NCBI RefSeq assembly: GCF_014385195.1
Contig: NZ_JACRTG010000011.1
Span: 1-64,000, forward strand
Direction: 5' to 3'
DNA: 64,000 nt
DNA from: Paratissierella segnis
Lineage (GTDB): Bacteria > Bacillota > Clostridia > Tissierellales > Tissierellaceae
A program made the position numbers and the translations under genes. This document shows positions 17,997-26,623 of the stretch, in pieces (positions within the stretch are counted from its first letter, which is position 1; every line of letters begins with the position of its first letter). Below the pieces are notes generated by a model. It had not been told where the DNA came from, searched no databases, and saw only the letters and a program-made list of their open reading frames with translations.

Positions 17997-19802
17997 TTAT
18001 TTATTTAAAAGTTCCATAAACTCTTCTCCGGTAATGGTTTCCATCTCCAGAAGATAGTTGGATAATTCCCTTAGTTTATCTATATTCTCTCTTAAAATCT
18101 CTGTTGCCTTTTCATGCGCCTTTTTTACAATGCTTAATACTTCTTCATCTATTTTAGTAGATGTTTCAGGTGATACAATCAAAGAAGTATCTCCGCCTAA
18201 ATATTGATTTGTAACTGTTTCAAGACCCATCATATCAAAGGTTTCACTCATTCCAAATCTGGTTATCATAGCCCTTGCAATCTTTGTGGCTTGCTCAATA
18301 TCGTTAGCTGCGCCGGATGTTACCGTACCAAAGACTATTTCTTCCGAAGCACGCCCGCCTGTTAAAGTTACAATCTTATTGAAGGCTTCCTCTTTGGTCA
18401 TCAACACGCTTTCATCTTCAGCAACTTGCATTGTATATCCCAAAGCACCTGATGTACGGGGTATAATCGTAATCTTATGAACAGGGTCCGAATGAGTTTG
18501 CATTGCGGCTACTAAGGCATGCCCTATTTCATGATATGCAATTATTCTTTTCTCTTTAGTAGATATTACAGCCCCTTTTCTCTGATATCCTGCAATAACA
18601 GTTTCAACAGATTCTTCTAAATCTTCTTGAGCTATTCTGTCTCTATTCAATCTTACTGCCCTCAATGCGGCTTCATTGATAATGTTAGCTAATTCTGCAC
18701 CGGATGCTCCCGCCGTTGCCCTTGCAATTGCGTTATAATCTATATTCGATCCTGTCTTTACATTTTTTGCATGTACCTTTAGTATTGCTTCTCTACCTCT
18801 CAAATCAGGTAATTCTACCGGTATACGTCTATCAAATCTGCCGGGACGTAAAAGTGCCTTGTCTAATGATTCAGGCCTGTTGGTAGCTGCAAGGATTACT
18901 ACTCCTTCCTTGCCATCAAAGCCATCCATTTCTGATAGCAATTGGTTTAGTGTCTGCTCCCTTTCGTCATTTCCGCTAAATCCACTGCCATCACGTTTCT
19001 TCCCTATGGTGTCAATCTCATCTATAAACACAATACAAGGTGCTTTTTCTTGCGCTTGTTTGAATAAATCTCTAACCTTAGCAGCACCCATGCCAACAAA
19101 CATTTCGACAAATTCTGATCCCGATATTGAAAAAAACGGTACATTTGCCTCACCTGCTACGGCTCTTGCTAAAAGTGTTTTACCTGTTCCAGGAGGCCCT
19201 ACAAGCAATGCGCCTTTGGGCATATTAGCTCCGATTGCCGTATACCTTGATGGATTGTGAAGAAAATCCACTATTTCCATTAAAGCTTCCTTTGCCTCAT
19301 CCTGTCCGGCAACATCATCAAAAGTCTTACCTGTCTTTGCCTCTACATATACCTTAGCATTGCTTTTACCAAACTCCATTACATTGCCCATTCTTTTTTG
19401 CATCGATTTAGAAAGCACTTGACCAAGTCCCCAAAATATTACTATAGGTAAAACCCACGTCAATATAAAATTCATAAGCGGAGATATTTGCTTAGGTTCA
19501 ATTTCGGTAAAGTCTACTCCAGCTTCAATTAGACGATTTGTTAAGTCAGGGTCTTCCATTCTACCTGTAGTATAGATAGTTTTATCATCTGCTTTTGTTT
19601 CGATATATATCAGATTATCCTTGAGTTCAACCTTAGATACCTCTCCCTTATCTAACATGGAAATAAATGTACTATAAGCTATTTCTTCTATTTTATCTTC
19701 CAATATTTGCGGGAATACAAAAGTATTTAGAAGAAGCATAATTACCATTACTAATATATAATAGAAGATTATTGGCTTTTTTTGCTTAATTTTTTTATTC
19801 AA
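17997..19802 (-). CDS. ftsH: ATP-dependent zinc metalloprotease FtsH
   Basis: A membrane-anchored AAA+ protease that degrades misfolded membrane proteins and selected regulators. Two N-terminal membrane segments flank a short extracytoplasmic domain, then come the AAA module with Walker A GPPGTGKTLLARA, Walker B CIVFIDEID and an R-finger region RPGRFDR, and the zinc site HEIGH with its downstream Asp region. A frame opens at 19832, but AAAGGGGTG followed by TTG at 19802 is the better start, giving about 601 residues. The gene is not beside tilS/hpt as housekeeping ftsH often is; it follows a TetR gene by 53 bases and may be an additional, regulated copy. Confidence 0.95.
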   Translation of the reverse strand: MNKKIKQKKPIIFYYILVMVIMLLLNTFVFPQILEDKIEEIAYSTFISMLDKGEVSKVELKDNLIYIETKADDKTIYTTGRMEDPDLTNRLIEAGVDFTEIEPKQISPLMNFILTWVLPIVIFWGLGQVLSKSMQKRMGNVMEFGKSNAKVYVEAKTGKTFDDVAGQDEAKEALMEIVDFLHNPSRYTAIGANMPKGALLVGPPGTGKTLLARAVAGEANVPFFSISGSEFVEMFVGMGAAKVRDLFKQAQEKAPCIVFIDEIDTIGKKRDGSGFSGNDEREQTLNQLLSEMDGFDGKEGVVILAATNRPESLDKALLRPGRFDRRIPVELPDLRGREAILKVHAKNVKTGSNIDYNAIARATAGASGAELANIINEAALRAVRLNRDRIAQEDLEESVETVIAGYQRKGAVISTKEKRIIAYHEIGHALVAAMQTHSDPVHKITIIPRTSGALGYTMQVAEDESVLMTKEEAFNKIVTLTGGRASEEIVFGTVTSGAANDIEQATKIARAMITRFGMSETFDMMGLETVTNQYLGGDTSLIVSPETSTKIDEEVLSIVKKAHEKATEILRENIDKLRELSNYLLEMETITGEEFMELLNK

Positions 19803-19855
19803 ATAACATACACCCCTTTTTATAAAATTCACAGCTCATATTATCTTACCTCTAG

Positions 19856-20464
19856 TCAGTTTAATGCCTTTATCAGTAGTTTATAAGATATTTCTTTGGC
19901 TTCGTCAATGGAAACATCTTTATATATCCTGCGGTAACTTACATACATAGAGAAGCTTCCTATGGAACTGAGTAGTGCTATATTTTGATAATATTTATTT
20001 TCTTTTGTATTAATTATACCCTCTTTATAACCAACATCTAGCAAATGTTCTAACATTAAATCAATAGTAGATGCACAAGTATAAAAATAATAATCCTCAT
20101 CTATCAAATATTTAAAAAAATCATTCATACCATTAGACGAAAATAATGTATTGAATATAGATAGATTGTTATTCGTATTTTCTGCTATTATATTAAGAGT
20201 TTCATCAAACTTCTCCTTAAAACAAGTCTTCGATTTAACCCTATTAAAGGATGATTCTATTTCCTTATTTATATTAAATAAAATAGCTTTGGATATGGCT
20301 TCTTGTTTTGAATCGAAATATTCATATATCGTTCCTTTTCCCACATTAGCAGCCTTTGCCATATCGGATACTTTTATAGAATATGGATTACATCCTTGTT
20401 TTATAAGGTCTAAAAGTCCATTAAATATTGCAATTTCTTTTTCTGAAAAATCAGATAACATCAC
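19856..20464 (-). CDS. TetR-family transcriptional regulator
   Basis: A 202-residue regulator with an N-terminal helix-turn-helix at about residues 8-60 (VSDMAKAANVGKGTIYEYFDSKQEAISKAI) and a divergent all-helical ligand domain. A near-perfect TetR-type operator lies 29 bases upstream, which suggests autoregulation. It is 53 bases before ftsH with no terminator between them, so the pair probably form one transcript under that operator. Start choice is between GTG 20464 and the adjacent ATG. The inducer is unknown; a membrane-stress or drug-like ligand would fit an ftsH partner but is speculation. Confidence 0.9.
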   Translation of the reverse strand: MMLSDFSEKEIAIFNGLLDLIKQGCNPYSIKVSDMAKAANVGKGTIYEYFDSKQEAISKAILFNINKEIESSFNRVKSKTCFKEKFDETLNIIAENTNNNLSIFNTLFSSNGMNDFFKYLIDEDYYFYTCASTIDLMLEHLLDVGYKEGIINTKENKYYQNIALLSSIGSFSMYVSYRRIYKDVSIDEAKEISYKLLIKALN

Positions 20465-20492
20465 TATTCATCAACTCACCTATCATATAATT

Positions 20493-20508
20493 GACTGACT
20501 GGTCAGTC
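20493..20508. promoter_or_regulatory. TetR-type operator
   Basis: GACTGACTGGTCAGTC is an inverted repeat with 14 of 16 bases symmetric, the common TGACTGACYGGTCAGTCA type of TetR-family operators. It lies immediately upstream of the tetR-ftsH unit, where it would cover the promoter. Confidence 0.75.
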
Positions 20509-20560
20509 GTACTATATTAGTATAACATCTTGTCCTGAAAAGTCAATAGAAAAGATGAGA

Positions 20561-20588
20561 TACGGGCAAATGATAATGTCTGCCCATA
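20561..20588 (-). terminator. Possible terminator after the Mrp gene
   Basis: GGGCA (20564-20568) and TGCCC (20581-20585), with flanking partial pairing, make a short hairpin before a TCTTTTCT tail in the minus direction. It sits between the Mrp stop and the TetR operator. Confidence 0.45.
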
Positions 20589-20604
20589 CTCTAAAAAAGC
20601 TTTA

Positions 20605-21432
20605 TTATTTTAGAAGCGACCTGATATTTCCAACGATAGGTTTAAATATATTATCTAAAGCTTCATCATTATCATCATAGCCTTTGGATGGAATATTGCT
20701 TACAGCTTCGATCATAGGTATCTCACCCAATAATTCCAAATCCAATTCCTCTATCATTGTATCTGTATTTTCAGAGTTGAATAATCTTATCTTATTTTCA
20801 CAGCATGGACATATTATATAACTCATATTTTCAATAACCCCTAATATTTTTATATCCAACTTTTTAGCCATATTTACAGCTTTCGCAACTATCATGGATA
20901 CCATATCTTGAGGAACAGACACCATTACAAGGCCATTTATCGGAATGCTTTGCATTATAGTTATTGCAACATCAGCAGTCCCTGGCGGCATATCAATAAT
21001 CAAATAATCTAAATCTCCCCAAAAAGTATCTAACCAAAATTGTTTTACTGCCGAAGAAATTAAAGGTCCTCTCCATAATACCGGTTGGCTTTCATCATCT
21101 ACCAGCAGGTTAAATGAAATAACCTTTATTCCATCTTTTGTTTCAACCGGCTGAATAAGATCGTTTTTCATCCTTGCTCTTTCTTCTCTTATTCCTGCAA
21201 GCCTGGGAATACTTGGTCCGGTAATATCGGCATCGAGAATTCCTACTCTGTACCCTTCTTTATTTAATTGTTTTGCTATCACATAAGATATAGTTGATTT
21301 GCCTACTCCACCTTTTCCGCTCATAACACCTATTACATTCTTTATATTGTTTAAAGGATTGTTCTCAATACCGCAAGACTCAGCAGGTTTTGAACATGAA
21401 TCCTTTGATGGGCAATTATTGCAATTTGACAT
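20605..21432 (-). CDS. mrp: Mrp/NBP35-type Fe-S cluster carrier ATPase
   Basis: A P-loop ATPase that binds and transfers iron-sulfur clusters. The short N-terminal extension is cysteine-rich (CNNCPSKDSC, then SCG), as in archaeal and clostridial NBP35-like proteins, followed by the deviant Walker A GVMSGKGGVGKST, the MPPGTADVAITIMQ segment, and the C-terminal CPCCE pair that bridges a cluster in the dimer. A GTG at 21441 overlaps the ribosome site AAGGTGAG, so ATG 21432 is the likely start, giving about 275 residues. It is a single-gene unit; the suf operon is 6 kb away. Confidence 0.93.
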   Translation of the reverse strand: MSNCNNCPSKDSCSKPAESCGIENNPLNNIKNVIGVMSGKGGVGKSTISYVIAKQLNKEGYRVGILDADITGPSIPRLAGIREERARMKNDLIQPVETKDGIKVISFNLLVDDESQPVLWRGPLISSAVKQFWLDTFWGDLDYLIIDMPPGTADVAITIMQSIPINGLVMVSVPQDMVSMIVAKAVNMAKKLDIKILGVIENMSYIICPCCENKIRLFNSENTDTMIEELDLELLGEIPMIEAVSNIPSKGYDDNDEALDNIFKPIVGNIRSLLK

Positions 21433-21532
21433 AAATCTCACCTTGTCTTTCTAATTGTTATTTTTATTCTGTAAAGTGTGTTTTATTCTATTGATATTGT
21501 AACACAGAAGTAAAATTTTCAAAAATAAAAAA

Positions 21533-21578
21533 GGAGATTCCTCCGTATTAATCAAAATTACTAACAGGAAAAATCTCC
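21533..21578 (-). terminator. Terminator after ppdK
   Basis: Arms GGAGATT-CCT (from 21533) and AGG-AATCTCC-type (to 21578) pair, with a TTTTTTATTTTT tail in the minus direction, 13 bases beyond the ppdK stop. Confidence 0.75.
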
Positions 21579-21590
21579 ATTGTTTTTTTA

Positions 21591-24236
21591 TTACTTATCT
21601 CTATGAACATTCAATGTTTCTTTTAATACCGCTTGAGCTGCTGCTAATCTTGCGATTGGAACTCTAAATGGTGAACAGGATACGTAATCCAATCCCAACT
21701 GGTGACAGAACTCTACAGAACTAGGCTCTCCTCCATGCTCTCCGCAAATACCAAGATGTATTTTATTATTTGCTTTCAACCCTAAATCTACCGCAATCTT
21801 CATCAATTTTCCAATGCCGTCTCTATCCAATACTTCAAATGGACTCTTTTCAAATATTCCTTTCTCAACATATTCATTTAAAAACTTACCTGAGTCATCC
21901 CTTGAGAATCCAAATCCCATTTGAGTTAAGTCATTTGTGCCAAAACTGAAGAATTCAGCTTCTTTTGCTATTTCATCTGCAGTAACGCAAGCCCTTGGAA
22001 TTTCAATCATGGTACCAATTAAATAATTAACTTTTGTCTTTCTCTCCTCAAAAACAAGGTTTATTTCCTCTACTATTTCAGACTTTACATATTTCAATTC
22101 ATTGCTGTCCCCAACCAATGGAATCATTATCTCAGGGGTTATATTTTCATAGCCATCAATTTTTATGTCTATTGCAGCTTCAATTATTGCTCTTGCCTGC
22201 ATTCTGTATATTTCCGGATATGTTACAGCAAGTCTGCATCCCCTATGTCCTAACATAGGATTGAATTCGGAAAGGCTTTCAATTCTCTCCTTTAATTCAG
22301 AATACACTATGCCCATTGACTTAGCAAGTTCCATTATATCTTCATCATTTGATGGTAAAAATTCATGTAATGGCGGATCCAATAGCCTTACTGTAACCGG
22401 TCTATCTTCCATTACCTTAAATATTTCGTAGAAATCCTTTCTCTGCATCGGCAACAATTCGTCAAGAGCTTTCTTTCTTTGTTCTACTGTATTAGATACT
22501 ATCATTCTTCTTACAGCCGGTATTCTGGCATCATCGAAGAACATATGCTCAGTCCTGCAAAGTCCTATACCTTCAGCTCCAAATGCTACTGCTTGAGCGG
22601 CGTCTCTAGGAGTATCAGCATTCGTTCTCACTTTCAGTCTTCTTATATTGTCAACCCAATTCATGAATTTATCAAACTTGCCGCTTAATTCAGGTCGTAC
22701 CTTTTTTATTTCTCCAACATACACCATGCCTGTACTGCCATCCAAGGAAATATAATCCCCTTCATGAATTTCTTTATATCTTGTCTTAATTACCTTGTTT
22801 ACTTCGTCAACACGTATATCACTACAGCCTGCAACACAGCATTTACCCATACCTCTTGCAACTACAGCAGCATGAGAGGTCATGCCGCCTCTTGATGTAA
22901 GAATCCCTTCTGCAGCTACCATACCCTCTATATCTTCAGGTGAAGTTTCCTGTCTAACTAATATGCTTCTTTCTCCTCTAGCCTTAGCTTCCATTACATC
23001 ATCCGCATGAAAATATACTTTGCCGGATGCGGCGCCGGGGGAAGCAGGAAGACCTTTTACAATTAATTCTGCAGAATTAAGAGCTTTTTCATCAAATGTA
23101 GGATGGAGCAGCTGATTCAATTGATTAGGGTCTATTCTTAAAAGTGCTTCTTCTTTCTCAATCAATCCTTCATCTACTAAATCTACTGCTACATTTACTG
23201 CTGCTTGAGCAGTTCTTTTACCTGCTCTTGTTTGTAGAAGATATAACTTTTTATTTTCTATAGTAAATTCTATATCTTGCATATCCTTATAGTGGTGCTC
23301 CAATTTTTGAGTAGCTTCTGCAAATTGATTATATGCCTCTGGCATTATCTCTTTTAGCTTGTCAATTGTATTTGGAGTTCTAATACCTGCAACTACATCC
23401 TCACCTTGAGCATTCATTAAAAATTCACCAAATAATTTGTTTTCTCCATCAGCTGGATTTCTTGTAAATGCAACACCCGTTCCGGATGTTTCTCCCATAT
23501 TTCCAAACACCATGGATTGGACATTAACAGCAGTTCCTAAGTCATGAGGAATATCGTTTAACTTTCTATATACAATAGCCCTTGGGTTGTTCCATGATGC
23601 AAATACCGCTTTTATTGCTAATTCCAATTGTTTAATCGGATCTTGAGGAAAAGGTTTCCTTTGTTCTTCTAAATAAACCTTTTTATATTGCTCTACTAAT
23701 TTTTTCAGATCTTCCGCAGTTAATTCAGTATCAAGAGTTACATTTCTTTCTTCCTTCATATCCTCCAATAAAGATTCAAATCTAACTTTTGGAATGCCCA
23801 TAGCTACATCAGAGAACATTTGTATAAATCTTCTATAGCTATCATATGCAAACCTTTCATTTCCCGTAGATACCGCGAGACCTTTAACAGCCCTGTCATT
23901 TAACCCCAAATTTAATATAGTATCCATCATCCCGGGCATAGAAAATACAGCCCCTGATCTGACTGAGAATAAAAGAGGGTTTTTTTCGTCTCCAAAAACT
24001 TTTCCAATTCTTTCTTCAACACCATTAAGATGAATATGTATTTCATCTAATAGTTCTTGCCAAAGTTCTTGACCTTCTTCATAAAATCTATTACAGGCTT
24101 TGGTTGTTATGGTAAATCCCGGAGGTACCGGCAATCCAATATTTGTCATCTCTGCAAGATTTGCGCCCTTCCCTCCCAACAAACTCTTCATTTCCTTTGA
24201 GCCTTCACTAAAACTGTAAACATATTTGTCTTTCAT
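21591..24236 (-). CDS. ppdK: Pyruvate, phosphate dikinase
   Basis: About 881 residues, the usual family length. The enzyme interconverts pyruvate + ATP + phosphate with PEP + AMP + PPi, serving glycolysis or gluconeogenesis in anaerobes. The N-terminal ATP-grasp domain has GGKGANLAEM and VRSGAVFSMPGMMDT; the central domain has the phosphohistidine in GGMTSHAAVVARGMGKCCV, with the Thr two residues before the His that the regulator phosphorylates; and the C-terminal PEP domain has GCRLAVTYPEI and FGTNDLTQ. A frame opens upstream at 24350 but overlaps the regulator gene; ATG 24236 behind GGGGGAG is chosen. It is 14 bases after its regulator gene. Confidence 0.97.
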   Translation of the reverse strand: MKDKYVYSFSEGSKEMKSLLGGKGANLAEMTNIGLPVPPGFTITTKACNRFYEEGQELWQELLDEIHIHLNGVEERIGKVFGDEKNPLLFSVRSGAVFSMPGMMDTILNLGLNDRAVKGLAVSTGNERFAYDSYRRFIQMFSDVAMGIPKVRFESLLEDMKEERNVTLDTELTAEDLKKLVEQYKKVYLEEQRKPFPQDPIKQLELAIKAVFASWNNPRAIVYRKLNDIPHDLGTAVNVQSMVFGNMGETSGTGVAFTRNPADGENKLFGEFLMNAQGEDVVAGIRTPNTIDKLKEIMPEAYNQFAEATQKLEHHYKDMQDIEFTIENKKLYLLQTRAGKRTAQAAVNVAVDLVDEGLIEKEEALLRIDPNQLNQLLHPTFDEKALNSAELIVKGLPASPGAASGKVYFHADDVMEAKARGERSILVRQETSPEDIEGMVAAEGILTSRGGMTSHAAVVARGMGKCCVAGCSDIRVDEVNKVIKTRYKEIHEGDYISLDGSTGMVYVGEIKKVRPELSGKFDKFMNWVDNIRRLKVRTNADTPRDAAQAVAFGAEGIGLCRTEHMFFDDARIPAVRRMIVSNTVEQRKKALDELLPMQRKDFYEIFKVMEDRPVTVRLLDPPLHEFLPSNDEDIMELAKSMGIVYSELKERIESLSEFNPMLGHRGCRLAVTYPEIYRMQARAIIEAAIDIKIDGYENITPEIMIPLVGDSNELKYVKSEIVEEINLVFEERKTKVNYLIGTMIEIPRACVTADEIAKEAEFFSFGTNDLTQMGFGFSRDDSGKFLNEYVEKGIFEKSPFEVLDRDGIGKLMKIAVDLGLKANNKIHLGICGEHGGEPSSVEFCHQLGLDYVSCSPFRVPIARLAAAQAVLKETLNVHRDK

Positions 24237-24250
24237 TAACAATTCTCCCC

Positions 24251-25075
24251 CTAATCTGGTAAAATTTTTACTCCGCTTTTCTTCAAATGAGAAATAATGA
24301 TATCCGCTGTCTCTTCTATTGCCTTGTTTGAAACATCTATAATAGGACATCCGATTTTTTTCATTATTCTTTCTGCATATTCAATTTCATCCAATATCCT
24401 CTGCATACTCGAATAACTGGATCCTTTTGGTAATCCAAGGGATCTCAATCTTTCTTCTCTGATTTCTATAAGCTTGACCGGTGAATTTGTAAGACCTATT
24501 ATTCTTTTTTTTGAGACTTTATCTAATTCCCTTGGTGGTATAGATTCAGGGACCAATGGAATATTTGCGACTTTTAGATTTTTATTGGCAAGGTACATAG
24601 ATAACGGTGTCTTTGATGTCCTTGATATTCCTATAATTACAACATCTGCCTTTAACACACCCCTTGGATCCTTACCATCATCATATTTAACTGCAAATTC
24701 AATGGCCTCTACTCTGCTAAAATAAGCTTGATCCAATCTTCTAATTATACCAGGTTCGCCCATAGGACTTAACCCTGATACTTCTCTAATAGAATTGATC
24801 AACGGACTAAGTAAATCTACTGCGATTAATTTAGAATCTTTTGTATAATTCTTTACATATTCTATAAATTCTGGATTTACTAATGTATAAATTAGAATAG
24901 CTTTCTCTTCTTGAGATGCTTTGATTAAAATTTCATGTAAAACTTCTATGTTTAAAACATAGGAAAATCTGTTTATTTCATAGTCCTCTACATGAAACTG
25001 AGATAAACAAGCCTTAACAACCTGTTCACCTGTTTCTCCTAATGAGTCAGATACTACATATAATGAAAGTTTCAC
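24251..25075 (-). CDS. Pyruvate, phosphate dikinase regulatory protein (DUF299, kinase/phosphorylase)
   Basis: A 274-residue bifunctional enzyme of the PpsR/RP1 family. It inactivates PPDK by ADP-dependent phosphorylation of the Thr near the catalytic His, and reactivates it by phosphorolysis. The YVVSDSLGETGEQVVKA opening, the P-loop-like GISRTSKTPLSMYLA and TNSPVKLIEIREERL are family marks. The start is GTG 7 bases after GGAG. It is placed directly between the CBS protein (13 bases upstream) and its target ppdK (14 bases downstream), the same order seen around CcpN and YqfL in bacilli. Confidence 0.96.
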   Translation of the reverse strand: MKLSLYVVSDSLGETGEQVVKACLSQFHVEDYEINRFSYVLNIEVLHEILIKASQEEKAILIYTLVNPEFIEYVKNYTKDSKLIAVDLLSPLINSIREVSGLSPMGEPGIIRRLDQAYFSRVEAIEFAVKYDDGKDPRGVLKADVVIIGISRTSKTPLSMYLANKNLKVANIPLVPESIPPRELDKVSKKRIIGLTNSPVKLIEIREERLRSLGLPKGSSYSSMQRILDEIEYAERIMKKIGCPIIDVSNKAIEETADIIISHLKKSGVKILPD

Positions 25076-25088
25076 CTAATCACTCCAA

Positions 25089-25535
25089 TTATTTTTTTAA
25101 TTCTTCTACGAATAGCCTTGCAATCGTTGTCTTAGAAAATCTGCCAACTACCCGCAATTTACCTTTTCCATCCTCATCAATCACTACAGGTAAACTCTCT
25201 ACTTCATGGTCAATTATAAGTCTGCTTGCGTCTGCTATTGTATCATCCGGGTATATATAAATTACATTTGGAATTCTAGTCATAACCATTTCAACAGGAA
25301 TATCATATATATCCCATCCCCCAACACAACTTTTTAATAAATCCTTTCTTGACACAACTCCTGTAAGACATTTGTTTTTAGTAATAAATATAGTACCCGC
25401 ATCCTTTAAAAATAAAGTGGTTATTACATCGTGAATCGAAGAATTTGCTTCTAAAATAACCGGTATGCTCATCACTTCCTTTACTTTAATATTACTTATA
25501 CTCTTCAATTCACTGGAACCGTTGGATATAAACAA
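25089..25535 (-). CDS. CBS-pair protein resembling CcpN but lacking its DNA-binding domain
   Basis: About 148 residues holding two CBS motifs (about 15-70 and 80-145; IKVKEVMSIPVILEANSS, GVVSRKDLLKSCVGG, MTRIPNVIYIYPDDT, HEVESLPVV). The sequence and the partnership with a PPDK regulator match the C-terminal part of CcpN, the bacillar repressor of gluconeogenic genes that senses adenine nucleotides. CcpN proteins are about 210 residues because of an N-terminal helix-turn-helix, which is absent here. A good site GGAGG lies 8 bases before TTG 25535, so this is a real start and not a frameshift. Upstream frames show no helix-turn-helix. It may act as a nucleotide-sensing partner. Confidence 0.82.
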   Translation of the reverse strand: MFISNGSSELKSISNIKVKEVMSIPVILEANSSIHDVITTLFLKDAGTIFITKNKCLTGVVSRKDLLKSCVGGWDIYDIPVEMVMTRIPNVIYIYPDDTIADASRLIIDHEVESLPVVIDEDGKGKLRVVGRFSKTTIARLFVEELKK

Positions 25536-25555
25536 ATCCGCCACCTCCGAATTTA

Positions 25556-25572
25556 AGTATATCGGATATACT
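25556..25572. promoter_or_regulatory. Perfect palindrome at the promoter of the CBS-ppdK operon
   Basis: AGTATATCGGATATACT has perfect 8-base arms around one G. On the minus strand its TATACT can serve as a -10 box, about 10 bases before the GGAGG site, so a bound protein would block transcription. The rest of the 25536-25669 gap is AT-rich without a gene. Confidence 0.55.
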
Positions 25573-25669
25573 CTTATTATTTTAATTTTTTTATTGTTGT
25601 GTCATTAGAGATGAAATTAACATTCCACACCATTATATCAAAATTTCCCATTATTTGAAATATGAGATT

Positions 25670-25716
25670 ACAAAAAAATTTAAAACCCAATAGAATATTT
25701 ATCATCCATTGGGTTT
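25670..25716 (-). terminator. Terminator after the FMN-binding lipoprotein gene
   Basis: Arms AAACCCAAT and ATTGGGTTT (25683-25691 and 25708-25716) are followed by TTTTAAATTTTTTT in the minus direction, 8 bases past the stop. Confidence 0.85.
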
Positions 25717-25724
25717 AATTTTAA

Positions 25725-26222
25725 CTACTTTTTATTTAATGCTTCCTTGGCTAATCTAACGAATAACTCGGATGAAGTGGTAGCTCCTGATACAGCATCC
25801 ACATCATTTGGATTGTTTGTTGTAACCAAGGATTGTTCTAGCTGCTCAAAAGCTTCAGCAGGGGCAATTCCTGAAACATCTCCCATAGATTTAGCATATT
25901 CCGTGTCTTCCGATTTTCTTTCCCCTTCTGCATTGTATTCATCATAATCAACTTTTTGGATTGTTCCATTTGTAACAGTAATTGAGATTATGCCTTTGTA
26001 ACCATGGTCATCTGCTTCAGATTCTGCAGTATAATCCCCATCTTCTAAATTTCCCGAAATATTATTGTTTGCTCCATTTCCTTCTGTTCCCGGTGTAGTA
26101 TTTCCACCATTGCCATTCGTTCCATCATTTGTTCCATCATTTGTTCCATCATTTGTTGCACATCCCACCATTAAGGATAATACAAGAACAATAATTAACC
26201 CTAATGTCATGAACTTTTTCAT
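25725..26222 (-). CDS. FMN-binding domain lipoprotein (extracytoplasmic flavoprotein)
   Basis: A 165-residue lipoprotein. The signal ends LMVGC with the lipid Cys at residue 21, then a flexible linker made of NDGT repeats and Asn/Gly-rich sequence, then an FMN_bind domain (about 65-165). The DAVSGATTSS motif is the covalent FMN attachment site, where ApbE joins FMN to the Thr of SGAT. Such proteins resemble the NqrC/RnfG flavin domain and PplA, the lipoprotein of flavin-based extracellular electron transfer. No ApbE or electron-transfer partner is encoded nearby. A short-chain redox role on the outer membrane face is likely; the exact partner is unknown. Confidence 0.9.
   Translation of the reverse strand: MKKFMTLGLIIVLVLSLMVGCATNDGTNDGTNDGTNGNGGNTTPGTEGNGANNNISGNLEDGDYTAESEADDHGYKGIISITVTNGTIQKVDYDEYNAEGERKSEDTEYAKSMGDVSGIAPAEAFEQLEQSLVTTNNPNDVDAVSGATTSSELFVRLAKEALNKK
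26119..26154. repeat. Three perfect 12-bp tandem repeats inside the lipoprotein gene
   Basis: The unit gttccatcattt occurs three times without change. Being a multiple of three it encodes the 4-residue unit N-D-G-T, so slippage would change linker length without a frameshift. Confidence 0.95.
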
Positions 26223-26298
26223 ATATACACCTCTCGTTTTTAAGTTTTAATAACTACCCCTATTATTGGGCGTTATTATAAAATATATACCAAGTAAA

Positions 26299-26568
26299 TC
26301 ACCAGCTCCCATAATTTGAATGGTCATTTCCCAGATAATTTACATTTGCATATATTCTGATTATATTTTCATCATCATGCCTAATTTTGATATCAGTTGG
26401 TATTCCATCATCTCCTCTGTTGTCTAAGTGATGATTCACTATTTGATACGCTATTTCAGTGTTGTATTCATTATAAGAGTTATTATAATCATCTTTTGAA
26501 ATCTCAAGAACTAAACTATGTTGTCCATTTTTGACAATTCTTCTTTCAATAATATTATCGTAGATCAT
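26299..26568 (-). CDS. Hypothetical 89-residue protein
   Basis: I do not recognise it. The product is hydrophilic and rich in Asn, Asp, Tyr and His (VNHHLDNRGDDGIPTDIKI), without a signal or membrane segment, and ends in LGNDHSNYGSW. The ATG follows a clear GGAGTGG site. It lies between the FMN lipoprotein (76 bases away) and the L,D-transpeptidase (55 bases away), all on one strand. The alternating beta-like pattern with two central His residues is the only visible structure. Confidence 0.65.
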   Translation of the reverse strand: MIYDNIIERRIVKNGQHSLVLEISKDDYNNSYNEYNTEIAYQIVNHHLDNRGDDGIPTDIKIRHDDENIIRIYANVNYLGNDHSNYGSW

Positions 26569-26623
26569 AATACCACTCCTAAAAGCACTAATTATTTTCT
26601 GTTAATTAGTTTTACCCTAAAAA

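Noticed and set aside
18859..19260. A 133-residue plus-strand frame opposite ftsH.
   Set aside because: It lies wholly within the conserved AAA domain of ftsH and has antisense-like composition.
24237..24350. An N-terminal extension of 38 residues on pyruvate phosphate dikinase.
   Set aside because: It overlaps the end of the regulator gene in another frame, and a strong GGGGGAG site before ATG 24236 gives the normal length.
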